DNA from: Paraburkholderia sp. Tr-20389
GTDB taxonomy: Bacteria > Pseudomonadota > Gammaproteobacteria > Burkholderiales > Burkholderiaceae
NCBI RefSeq assembly: GCF_017104565.1
Contig: NZ_JAAGPD010000042.1
Coordinates: 1 to 64,000, forward strand
Reading direction: 5' to 3'
Length of the DNA: 64,000 nt
A program made the translations under genes and the position numbers. The notes beneath the pieces are model-generated. The model ran no database searches, was not told the origin of the DNA, and saw only the letters and a program-made list of their open reading frames with translations. The stretch's first letter is position 1. Each line of letters opens with the position of its first letter. This document shows positions 53,948-61,333 of the stretch, one piece after another.

Positions 53948-53982
53948 GTTCCATATAAGGATAAGTGTTTTATATATGGAAC
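53948..53982. promoter_or_regulatory. Inverted repeat upstream of the chemoreceptor gene
   Basis: GTTCCATATA (53948-53957) and TATATGGAAC (53973-53982) are perfect 10-base inverted arms with a 15-base spacer in an AT-rich leader just before the chemoreceptor start (54013). It looks like an operator. Confidence 0.55.
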
Positions 53983-54012
53983 ATAAACAGACCGAGAGTG
54001 AGACCAGAAAAC

Positions 54013-55560
54013 ATGAAGAAACTGACCATCAACGCCCGGATCGCGACCACGATCGCGTTTCTCGGCGTGCTGCTGATCGCGACGGGTGCGCTCGGCATTT
54101 TCGGCATGGCCGAAAGCAATCGCGCGCAGCGCAATGCGTATGAGGTCAACTTCGCGTCGGTGGTGGCGCTGGGACGCTCGGGCACGGCGATGTCGCGGGC
54201 GCGCTTCGGTCTCGACTGGGCGATGAGCAATCCGCATTCGCCGCAACTGGGCGAACAGTTGAACCGCGCGAAGCGTCTGTTGGGCGATTCCGACAAGGCG
54301 TGGGCCGAGTTCCGCGCGCTGTCGAAGACACCCGAGCTGCAGCGGCTCACCGACGATCTCGACGCCAAGCGCACGGCGGTATTGCGCGACGGCATCGACC
54401 AGCTGATCCAGGCGATCGGCAGCGGCGACACGAGCTGGATGGACGAGAGCCGCGCGAATCATCTGATCGGTCTGTATTCGGCGATGAACGCGAGCCAGGG
54501 TGCGCTGGAAAAGTATCTCGACGACGCTGCGCAGGATGCCGCCGACCGCTCAACCGCGACTTTCAGGACGTTGCTGGCCGCGTGCGTCGCGAGCATCGTC
54601 GTCGGACTGGGCGTCGCGTTTTTCAGCTGGCGCGCGCTGCGCCGCGCGATCATGTCGCCGATGCGCGATGCGCTCGGCCAGTTCGACGCCATCGCGTCGG
54701 GCGAACTGCGCACGCGCGTCGAGATCCGTTCCGACGACGAGATGGGCACGCTGCTGCACGGCCTCGCGACGATGCAGGACAAGCTCGGTGCGACGATCAC
54801 GACGGTGCGCAAGGGCTCCGATTCGATCGCGGCGGCGACGCAGCAGATTGCGGCGGGCAATCTCGATCTGTCGCAGCGAACGGAAGAGCAGGCGGCGTCG
54901 CTCGAACAGACGGCAGCCGCGATGGACGAACTGACGTCGACGGTGCAACTGAACGCCGAGAATGCGCAGCATGCGAACAGGCTCGCCGAAGACGCGTCGT
55001 CGATGACCGCGCGCGGGCGCGAAGCCGTGGGCACACTCGTCGAAACGATGCATGCGATCGACGCAGGTTCGTCGAAGATGACGGGCATCATCACGGCGAT
55101 CGAAGGCATTGCGTTTCAGACCAACATCCTCGCGCTGAACGCGGCCGTCGAAGCGGCGCGCGCGGGCGAGGAAGGGCGCGGCTTCGCGGTGGTGGCGGGC
55201 GAAGTGCGCAGCCTCGCTCAGCGCTCGGCTGCGGCGGCGAAGGAAATCGGCCTGCTGATCGCGGACTCGACGGCGCGCGTCGCGCACGGCGCGCAGATCG
55301 CGACGGGCGCGGGCGACACGATACGCGAGATCGAGGCGTCGATTTCGCGCGTTGCGAAGATCGTCGGCGAGATCGCAACGGCGTCGCAGCAGCAGAGCGA
55401 CGGCATCAAGGAAGTGAGCCTCGCCGTCACGCAAATGGATGAAGTAACGCAGCAGAACGCGGCGCTCGTCGAGGAAAACGCGGCGACGGCGGCTTCGCTG
55501 GCCGATGAAGCGAAGCGGTTGAGCGAGTTGACGGCTGCGTTCAGGGTGGAGGGGGAGTGA
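54013..55560 (+). CDS. Methyl-accepting chemotaxis protein
   Basis: A 515-residue chemoreceptor from MKKLTINARIATTIAFLGVL. Membrane helix 1 is about 10-31, a four-helix-bundle Tar-like sensor domain of about 155 residues follows, membrane helix 2 about 186-206, then HAMP (SPMRDALGQFDAIASGELRT) and the signalling domain whose hairpin tip reads GIAFQTNILALNAAVEAARA, then GEEGRGFAVVAGEVRSLAQR. The C-terminus ends AAFRVEGE with no CheR-binding pentapeptide. Ligand unknown. No che or flagellar genes are nearby. Confidence 0.9.
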   Translation: MKKLTINARIATTIAFLGVLLIATGALGIFGMAESNRAQRNAYEVNFASVVALGRSGTAMSRARFGLDWAMSNPHSPQLGEQLNRAKRLLGDSDKAWAEFRALSKTPELQRLTDDLDAKRTAVLRDGIDQLIQAIGSGDTSWMDESRANHLIGLYSAMNASQGALEKYLDDAAQDAADRSTATFRTLLAACVASIVVGLGVAFFSWRALRRAIMSPMRDALGQFDAIASGELRTRVEIRSDDEMGTLLHGLATMQDKLGATITTVRKGSDSIAAATQQIAAGNLDLSQRTEEQAASLEQTAAAMDELTSTVQLNAENAQHANRLAEDASSMTARGREAVGTLVETMHAIDAGSSKMTGIITAIEGIAFQTNILALNAAVEAARAGEEGRGFAVVAGEVRSLAQRSAAAAKEIGLLIADSTARVAHGAQIATGAGDTIREIEASISRVAKIVGEIATASQQQSDGIKEVSLAVTQMDEVTQQNAALVEENAATAASLADEAKRLSELTAAFRVEGE

Positions 55561-55620
55561 ACCCGGACGCAAAGTGCGGAGCGCGGCGGCGCTCGATCGC
55601 GCATCCGCACCGCCGCTCGG

Positions 55621-55989
55621 TCAAGCGGCCCCGATGAGAACTTCGGCAGGAATATGCAGCCCCGCGTGCAACCGCCGGATCATTGTGAGACTCAGAGCGC
55701 GCTTGCCGTTCAACACTTCATAGACCCGGTTCGCGTTGCCGATGAACGGTTGCATATCGGGAACCGACAATCCCTGTTGCTCCATCCGAAACTTGATGGC
55801 CTCGATTGGATCAGGGCTTTCCAGCGGAAAGTGCTCGTTTTCGTAGTGCTCGACCAGCATCGAGAGAATTTCGAGCTCATCGCCTTCCGGTGTGTCAGGT
55901 GCCGGGTCGGTATCAACGAGTGTCGACACTGCCGCGAGAGCAGTCTTGTAGTCTTCCTCGGTGCGCAGCGGACGAATATCCATGTTCAT
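55621..55989 (-). CDS. higA: HigA-type antitoxin
   Basis: A 122-residue antitoxin: acidic N-terminal half (RPLRTEEDYKTALAAVSTLV, DTPEGDELEILSMLVEHYEN) and C-terminal helix-turn-helix (GLSVPDMQPFIGNANRVYEV, LNGKRALSLTMIRRLHAGL). This is the COG5499 type usually paired with HigB toxins. Its ATG overlaps the toxin stop by one base (TAATG), so translation is coupled; toxin-first order is typical of higBA. Confidence 0.85.
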   Translation of the reverse strand: MNMDIRPLRTEEDYKTALAAVSTLVDTDPAPDTPEGDELEILSMLVEHYENEHFPLESPDPIEAIKFRMEQQGLSVPDMQPFIGNANRVYEVLNGKRALSLTMIRRLHAGLHIPAEVLIGAA

Positions 55990-56291
55990 TACTCCAGTTC
56001 CACTGTTGCCGCGTCGACCTTATCGTACTCAGCATGCGTTCCTACAAATTTCACGTAGACCACGCCGAGTTGATAAGCGACAGCGACGATCAATCGGAAA
56101 TCGTTGCCCTTGATATTGAACACCACTCGGTTCTTTCCAACGAAACTGGCTGAAGCGTACAAATCCTTTATGTCTTGCGGGGTTTTCCACGTGGCTTTTG
56201 ATGCTTCGGCATACCACGAAAGCAGTGCCTGTTCGGCTCGGGCGTGCTTATGGGTGAAATCCAGCAATGTCTTTCTGGCAACGATTCGCAT
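55989..56291 (-). CDS. higB: HigB-type mRNA interferase toxin
   Basis: A 100-residue RelE-fold toxin of the HigB_toxin family: MRIVARKTLLDFTHKHARAE, SKATWKTPQDIKDLYASASF, NRVVFNIKGNDFRLIVAVAY and VYVKFVGTHAEYDKVDAAT. It would cut mRNA on the ribosome. Start ATG 56291 matches the family; ATG 56300 is in frame. An inverted repeat upstream is the likely HigBA operator. Confidence 0.85.
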   Translation of the reverse strand: MRIVARKTLLDFTHKHARAEQALLSWYAEASKATWKTPQDIKDLYASASFVGKNRVVFNIKGNDFRLIVAVAYQLGVVYVKFVGTHAEYDKVDAATVELE

Positions 56292-56302
56292 AAAGCGCAT
56301 AG

Positions 56303-56321
56303 TAGTCCCATTTCGGGACTA
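56303..56321. promoter_or_regulatory. HigBA operator
   Basis: TAGTCCC (56303-56309) and GGGACTA (56315-56321) form an inverted repeat with a 5-base spacer directly before the toxin start, where the antitoxin would bind to repress its own operon. Confidence 0.6.
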
Positions 56322-56371
56322 TGTAAAGTGTCTCCCGGTATAGGCGCGGCACGACGGTAGCGCGCGCCCAT

Positions 56372-57616
56372 TCACCCAAACCGCTCCACCCGATAAGCCC
56401 GCGGATCCGTAAAAGGCGCTTCCCCCGTCATCATTTCCGCCAGCAGCCGCCCGGTAACCGGCCCGAGCGTCAGTCCATGATGGTTGTGCCCAAACGCGAA
56501 CCACAACCCGCGATGACGCGGCGCCGGGCCGATGACGGGACGCATGTCCGGCGTGCAGGGACGCATGCCGAGCCACGGCTCTTGATCGACCCGCTCGCCG
56601 AGCCCGAACGTCGCGCGCGCAAGCGGTTCGACCCGTTCGAGCTGGATGCCTGTCGGCGGCGCGCCGCGCTCCGCGATCTCCACGCCCGTCGTCACACGCA
56701 GCCGGTTGCCGTCCATCGGCGCGACCACGTAGCCCCGTTCGGTATCGACGATGGGCACGGAGAGCATTTGCCGCGCGGGCCGATAGTGCATGTGATAGCC
56801 GCGCTTCGCGCGCAGCGGAATCTTGTAGCCGAGCGGCCCGAATACGGTATCGGACCACGGCCCGAGCGCGAGCACGACCTGCTTCGCGCTGAGGGTGCCA
56901 TGCTGCGTTTCGACCGTCCACGCATCGCCCGACGAACGCAGGCTCGTCGCGTCCCCGCTCACAAATGTGCCGCCTTCCGCTTCGAACAGACGCGCATAGC
57001 CTTTGACGAGCGCGCCCGGATTCATCACGCTCTTCGGATCCTTCCAGTGAATCGCGCCGCAGATGCCATCGCCGACGCCCGGCTCTCGCGCGCGCAGCGA
57101 GGCCGTATCGAGCACGCTTACGTGCAGGCCGTGCTCGCGCACCGCGTCGTCGGATGCCTTTGCCTCATGTTCGAACGCGGCGCGCGTGCGGAACGCCTCG
57201 ATCCAGCCGCCGTCATGGACGAGGGCGCCGAGCCCCGCGCGCGCGATGAGCCGGTCGTGCTCGTCCACGCAGGCGCCGATCAACGGCATCATGTCGCGCG
57301 CGGCGGCCGCGAGGCGCTGCGGCGACGATTCCCACCAGAAACGCGCGAGCCACGTCGCATACGCGGGCAGCGCCTTGTAGTCCCAGTACAGATCGGTCGA
57401 CTGGTTGCGCGCGTAGCGCAGCAGCGTGCCGAGCTTGCGTGGAAAGCCGTACGGCACGATCGACGAACGCTCGATCAGCCCCGCATTGCCGAAGCTCGTC
57501 TCCTCGCCGGGTGCGCGCCGGTCGACGAGCGCGATGCGTTGCCCGCGATCCTGCAGATGCAGCGCCGACGACACGCCGACGATGCCCGCGCCCAGCACAA
57601 TGACGTCGAAATCCAT
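56372..57616 (-). CDS. FAD-dependent D-amino-acid dehydrogenase (DadA/DauA-like)
   Basis: A 414-residue DAO-fold flavoprotein. The FAD-binding loop is VIVLGAGIVGVSSALHL (GAGIVG at 9-14), followed by EETSFGNAGLIERSS typical of DadA-type enzymes, RGYHMHYRPARQM and the closing flavin block GLWFAFGHNHHGLTLGPVTG. It would oxidise a D-amino acid to the 2-keto acid and pass electrons to the respiratory chain. With the amino-acid binding protein, mu-crystallin-type reductase and YheO regulator nearby, it resembles DauA of the D-arginine dauBAR system. Confidence 0.8.
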   Translation of the reverse strand: MDFDVIVLGAGIVGVSSALHLQDRGQRIALVDRRAPGEETSFGNAGLIERSSIVPYGFPRKLGTLLRYARNQSTDLYWDYKALPAYATWLARFWWESSPQRLAAAARDMMPLIGACVDEHDRLIARAGLGALVHDGGWIEAFRTRAAFEHEAKASDDAVREHGLHVSVLDTASLRAREPGVGDGICGAIHWKDPKSVMNPGALVKGYARLFEAEGGTFVSGDATSLRSSGDAWTVETQHGTLSAKQVVLALGPWSDTVFGPLGYKIPLRAKRGYHMHYRPARQMLSVPIVDTERGYVVAPMDGNRLRVTTGVEIAERGAPPTGIQLERVEPLARATFGLGERVDQEPWLGMRPCTPDMRPVIGPAPRHRGLWFAFGHNHHGLTLGPVTGRLLAEMMTGEAPFTDPRAYRVERFG

Positions 57617-57751
57617 AACGGTCAGCTTGTCCTTGAAATGGCTCGGGAAGCAGCCAGAAAGCAGCCAGAACGTGGCCGGAAGCGCAACGAGCGCGTGTCG
57701 CCACGCGCTCGCGCATTGAAAAGGAGAGGCCGGTTCCCGCTCAGCAGCCTA

Positions 57752-58531
57752 TCACTTCGCGATGATGTCGCGCTTGAAGTATTTCTGCGAGAGCGACGTC
57801 AGTGTGCCGTCTTTCTTGAGTTCGGCAAGCGCGCCGTCGACCTTCGCCTGCAAGGCCTTGTCGCCTTTGCGCAGACCGAAGCCGGTCCCTTCGCCGAGCG
57901 TCGACGGATCTTTCAGCGGCTCGCCGACGATCTCGAAGCCCGCGCCCGCCGGCTTGTTCAGGAAGCCGTCGCTGGCTGTCTGCGCTTCCTGCACGGCGGC
58001 GTCGAGGCGTCCCGCGACGAGGTCCGCGTAAACCTGATCCTGGTCCTGATACGACACGACCTGCACACCCGCATTCGCCCAGTGCGCCTTGAGGAAGTCT
58101 TCCTGCGACGAGCCCTGCAACACGCCGACATGCTTGCCTTGCAGGTTCTTCACGTCCGGCTTCAAGCCCGAACCGTGCTTCGCGATCATCACGATGGGCA
58201 CGACGTAGATGGGCGGCGTGAACGCGATGCTTTCCTTGCGCTTCGACGTGATGTTCATCGCCGAATTGATCACGTCGAACTTGCGCGCCTGCAGCGCGGG
58301 GATCAGGCCGTCGAACGCGTTCTCGACCCACACGCACTTCATCTTCAGCTTTGTGCAGACGGCGTTGCCGACGTCGACATCGAAGCCTTCGAGCTGGCCC
58401 GACGCGCTCTTGCTTTCGAACGGAGGGTAGGCGGCTTCGATGCCGAAGCGCAGTGTGTCGGACGATTGCGCGCAGGCGGCGCCTGCCGTCATCGCGAGGA
58501 CGGCGGCAGCGAAGGAGAGCTTCAGGTTCAT
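57752..58531 (-). CDS. Periplasmic amino-acid-binding protein (family 3)
   Basis: A 259-residue binding protein with signal peptide (LSFAAAVLAMTAGAACA). The mature start SSDTLRFGIEAAYPPFESKS and GQLEGFDVDVGNAVCTKLKM are the family 3 signature; KFDVINSAMNITSKRKESIA follows. Resembles the Lys/Arg/Orn/octopine-binding subgroup. No permease or ATPase is in the window. It is upstream of and co-oriented with the FAD dehydrogenase and divergent from the mu-crystallin-family gene. Confidence 0.85.
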   Translation of the reverse strand: MNLKLSFAAAVLAMTAGAACAQSSDTLRFGIEAAYPPFESKSASGQLEGFDVDVGNAVCTKLKMKCVWVENAFDGLIPALQARKFDVINSAMNITSKRKESIAFTPPIYVVPIVMIAKHGSGLKPDVKNLQGKHVGVLQGSSQEDFLKAHWANAGVQVVSYQDQDQVYADLVAGRLDAAVQEAQTASDGFLNKPAGAGFEIVGEPLKDPSTLGEGTGFGLRKGDKALQAKVDGALAELKKDGTLTSLSQKYFKRDIIAK

Positions 58532-58599
58532 GACGGTTCCTGTCGTTGATGATCGGGCCACCCGCAGCGTGCGGCGGCGCAGGTGAAATATAGACTGAA

Positions 58600-58614
58600 A
58601 GTCCAGTATGGACT
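58600..58614. promoter_or_regulatory. Dyad AGTCCA-gta-TGGACT in divergent promoter
   Basis: A perfect 6+6 dyad with a 3-base spacer, plus a half-site AGTCCA at 58629-58634, lies in the 347-base divergent region. A binding site for the YheO-type regulator is plausible. Confidence 0.45.
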
Positions 58615-58777
58615 ATAGGGAATACGATAGTCCAGTGATCAAAAATGCCCGGCCGATCCCCTCGTGGCCTTGTGTGATAAGCGCAAGAGCCGCATAAAAC
58701 CAGACTCGATGCGATTCATGTTCTAGCAACGCTGCGTCCAGAACGAGACTTTTCTGTCCAAATTTATAAAGTCTCAA

Positions 58778-58794
58778 GTAGACTATCTGTCTAC
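58778..58794. promoter_or_regulatory. Dyad GTAGAC-tatct-GTCTAC in divergent promoter
   Basis: A second perfect 6+6 dyad, 5-base spacer, in an AT-rich stretch about 85 bases before the mu-crystallin-family start. It differs from the first dyad, so a second regulator or promoter element may be involved. Confidence 0.4.
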
Positions 58795-58878
58795 GATGCG
58801 ATCGACCCGTCAACCGATGTATCGATCGGACAGGAATAGCAATGGTCGCTTGACGCGCCGCCTCAGGAGATGAACTCG

Positions 58879-59844
58879 ATGAAAACCGCCTTGCCACTCG
58901 CCGTCGACGAACAGGCCGTCCGCGAAGCGCTGCCCGCCCTCGATGTGCGCCGCGCGCTGACCGCGATGTTTCGCGCGCTCGCATCCGCCGAGGCGGTGCA
59001 GCCGCCGCAGACGCTGACGCTGTTCCCGAACGGTGCCGGCGACTTCATCACCTATCTCGGCGCGCTCGCCGATGCGAAGGTGTTCGGCGCGAAGCTGTCG
59101 CCGTATATCGTGACGGGCGGGCGGCCGATCATCACCGCGTGGACGGCGCTAATGTCGATGGAAACGGGGCAGCCGCTGATGTGGTGCGACGCGGGGTTGC
59201 TCACCACCGAGCGCACGGCGGGCACGACGGCGCTCGCCGTCGACCAGCTCGCGCGCACGGATGCGAAGCGGCTGGCCGTCGTCGGCGCGGGCGCTGTCGG
59301 ACTGGCGCATTTGCGACACGTCGCGCCGCTGCGTGCGTGGGAGTCGATCCGTGTTTATTCGCCCGATCTCGCCGCCAACGATGAGAAGCGCGCGGCGGTG
59401 CACGCCGCCGACGCGCGCGCCGAGGCCAGCGCGAGCCTCGCAGCCTGCGTGAAGGAGGCGGATGTGGTGATGCTTTGCACGTCGTCGGGCACGCCCGTGC
59501 TGCCGCGCGACGCGTTGACGAAACCCGCGCTCATCACGTCGATCAGCACGAACGCTGCCAACGCACATGAAATCGATCCGGCGTGGCTGCCGGAGCTGGA
59601 CGTCTACTGCGACTATCGCGCGACGACGCCCGCGAGCGCCGGCGAAATGAAGCTCGCCGCGCAGCAAGGCTGGTCGCCGGAGAGCGTGAAGGGCGATCTG
59701 CCGTCGCTGCTGGCGGGCACCTGCTCGAAGCCCGCATACGGGCGGCATGCGTTCTTCCGTTCGATCGGTCTCGGCCTCGAAGACGTCGCGATTGCGAGCG
59801 AGCTGTATCGCTACCTGAGCGATCGTAGAGACCAGGCACAATAG
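58879..59844 (+). CDS. Ornithine cyclodeaminase/mu-crystallin-family dehydrogenase (DauB-like)
   Basis: A 321-residue NAD(P)-dependent enzyme. Lys72 is in KVFGAKLSPYIV, the substrate loop reads LTTERTAGTTALAVDQLA, and the dinucleotide loop is LAVVGAGAVGLAHLRHV (GAGAVG at 136-141). ADVVMLCTSSGTPVL and ITSISTNAANAHEIDP follow as in the family. Members deaminate ornithine, or reduce keto or imino acids; DauB of Pseudomonas makes L-arginine from 2-ketoarginine. Start ATG 58879 is chosen since AGGAG lies 9 bases before it. Confidence 0.8.
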   Translation: MKTALPLAVDEQAVREALPALDVRRALTAMFRALASAEAVQPPQTLTLFPNGAGDFITYLGALADAKVFGAKLSPYIVTGGRPIITAWTALMSMETGQPLMWCDAGLLTTERTAGTTALAVDQLARTDAKRLAVVGAGAVGLAHLRHVAPLRAWESIRVYSPDLAANDEKRAAVHAADARAEASASLAACVKEADVVMLCTSSGTPVLPRDALTKPALITSISTNAANAHEIDPAWLPELDVYCDYRATTPASAGEMKLAAQQGWSPESVKGDLPSLLAGTCSKPAYGRHAFFRSIGLGLEDVAIASELYRYLSDRRDQAQ

Positions 59845-59935
59845 CTACAATGTCGGTCAGCCGCCACTGTGCGCCGGGTATGAGAGGCGCGCAGCGGCAC
59901 CACGAAGACACTGCGAAGCCCGTCACCGTCCGCCG

Positions 59936-60580
59936 ATGCGCAAGAAAAAAACCTCCCCCGTCAAGGATCTGCTGCTGACCCGCTATGCGCCCATTGCGGA
60001 CGGCATCGCCGCGCTGTTCTTCCCGTACGCGGAAGTCGTGATCCACGACCTGCACGACCAGACGGTGCTGTACCTCGCGAACAACCTGTCGAAGCGCGAG
60101 ATCGGCGACGATTCCGCGCTCGAAGAAACCGAGCATTCGGCACGCGAGCGCGTGATCGGTCCGTATGAAAAGCTCAACTGGGACGGCCGCCGCATGCGCT
60201 GCGTGAGCAACGTGCTGTTCGACGACAACGGCCAGCCGGCGGGCATGCTGTGCATCAATTTCAACATCGCCGTGTTCGAGGACGTGCGCTCGACGCTCGA
60301 TCTGTTCATCAAGGGTGCGGGCGTCGTCGCGCAGCCGGACGAACTGTTCCGCGACGACTGGCAGGAACGCATCAACACGTTCCTGCACGGCTGGCTGCGC
60401 GAGCGGCAGATCGGCCTGAACGGGCTCACGCGCGAACATCGGCGCGAACTGGTCGAAGCGCTCTATGCAGAAGGCGCGTTTCGCGGTAAGAGTTCGGCGA
60501 ACTATGTCGCGAACGTGCTTGGCATGGGGCGTGCAACCGTCTATAAGCATCTGAAGCAGATGAAAGAGGGTGCGAACTGA
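59936..60580 (+). CDS. YheO-type PAS/HTH transcriptional regulator (DauR-like)
   Basis: A 214-residue regulator with an N-terminal YheO PAS-like domain (KDLLLTRYAPIADGIAALFF, EVVIHDLHDQTVLYLANNLS, PAGMLCINFNIAVF) and a C-terminal helix-turn-helix (REHRRELVEALYAEGAFRGK, then SSANYVANVLGMGRATVYKH). It follows the mu-crystallin-family gene by 91 bases. DauR, the D-arginine-responsive repressor of Pseudomonas, has this architecture. Confidence 0.82.
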   Translation: MRKKKTSPVKDLLLTRYAPIADGIAALFFPYAEVVIHDLHDQTVLYLANNLSKREIGDDSALEETEHSARERVIGPYEKLNWDGRRMRCVSNVLFDDNGQPAGMLCINFNIAVFEDVRSTLDLFIKGAGVVAQPDELFRDDWQERINTFLHGWLRERQIGLNGLTREHRRELVEALYAEGAFRGKSSANYVANVLGMGRATVYKHLKQMKEGAN

Positions 60581-60650
60581 CGCATGCGACGAAGTGCGTC
60601 GACGCGACCCACGCTGCTTTGTCCGTTCAGACACCCGCGAGGAAATCACT

Positions 60651-60848
60651 GTGACCGTACGTTATCGACACTACAAGGGCGGTATTTACGAATTCATCTG
60701 CGAGGCGACGCTCGAATCGGATCCGAGCGTCACGATGATCGTTTATCGCGCTGACAACGGCACCATCTGGACGCGGCCGTCGTCGGTATTCTTCGAACTG
60801 ATCGAGCACGAAGGCCAGACCGTGCAGCGCTTCGCGCCCATCAACTAG
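60651..60848 (+). CDS. Small DUF1653-type protein
   Basis: A 65-residue protein starting at GTG 60651 (AGGA 7 bases upstream): VRYRHYKGGIYEFICEATLE, SDPSVTMIVYRADNGTIWTR, then PSSVFFELIEHEGQTVQRF. This matches the DUF1653 domain (YRHYKG...Y....WVRP...F.E). Cytoplasmic, function unknown. It ends 3 bases before the convergent ferredoxin gene. Confidence 0.75.
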   Translation: MTVRYRHYKGGIYEFICEATLESDPSVTMIVYRADNGTIWTRPSSVFFELIEHEGQTVQRFAPIN

Positions 60849-60851
60849 AAA

Positions 60852-61241
60852 CTAGAAACGCCTGACGGGCGGCGTCGGTGTGGCCGGAATCTCGGCGGCG
60901 TCGGGCACGTCGATCACGAGATCGCTTTGCGCGACAGCCACGCACGGCAGGATATAACCTTCCGCCTTTTCTTCGGCGCTCACGCCGGGCCACTCGACCG
61001 TATAGCGCACGCTGCCCGACTCGAGACGGCACAGACACGTGCGGCACGTGCCGTTGCGGCACATGCGCGGCAGATGCAGATTCGCGAACCCCGCCGCTTC
61101 GAGCACGGTGAGCGATTCGGGCGCCTCGAACGTGCGGCCGAGCGGCTCGACGCGCACCGCGAAGGTCCGCTCGCCATGTTCATGCGTGGTTTCGTTCGAT
61201 GGACGCAGCGATTCGCTGCCAGACTGTTCTTCGCGGGACAT
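60852..61241 (-). CDS. Plant-type [2Fe-2S] ferredoxin
   Basis: A 129-residue ferredoxin. The first three cluster ligands are in PRMCRNGTCRTCLCRLESG and the fourth in GYILPCVAVAQSDLVID, the spacing of chloroplast/oxygenase-type [2Fe-2S] domains. The first 25 residues are polar and Glu/Ser-rich. It would carry electrons to an oxygenase or reductase not present nearby. Start ATG 61241 chosen; the upstream open frame is a shadow of the regulator gene. It lies 92 bases after the sigma-54 activator on the same strand. Confidence 0.85.
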   Translation of the reverse strand: MSREEQSGSESLRPSNETTHEHGERTFAVRVEPLGRTFEAPESLTVLEAAGFANLHLPRMCRNGTCRTCLCRLESGSVRYTVEWPGVSAEEKAEGYILPCVAVAQSDLVIDVPDAAEIPATPTPPVRRF

Positions 61242-61333
61242 CGCGCCAACACAACCGATAGGGGGACGGGACGCAAGCTTAACGCAGCGCGACCTGGCGC
61301 GCTGCTTCGCGTGCGGGTGCGAACCGCGGCGGA

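Noticed and set aside
56477-58549. 690-codon plus-strand frame
   Set aside because: Antisense of the FAD dehydrogenase and binding protein genes.
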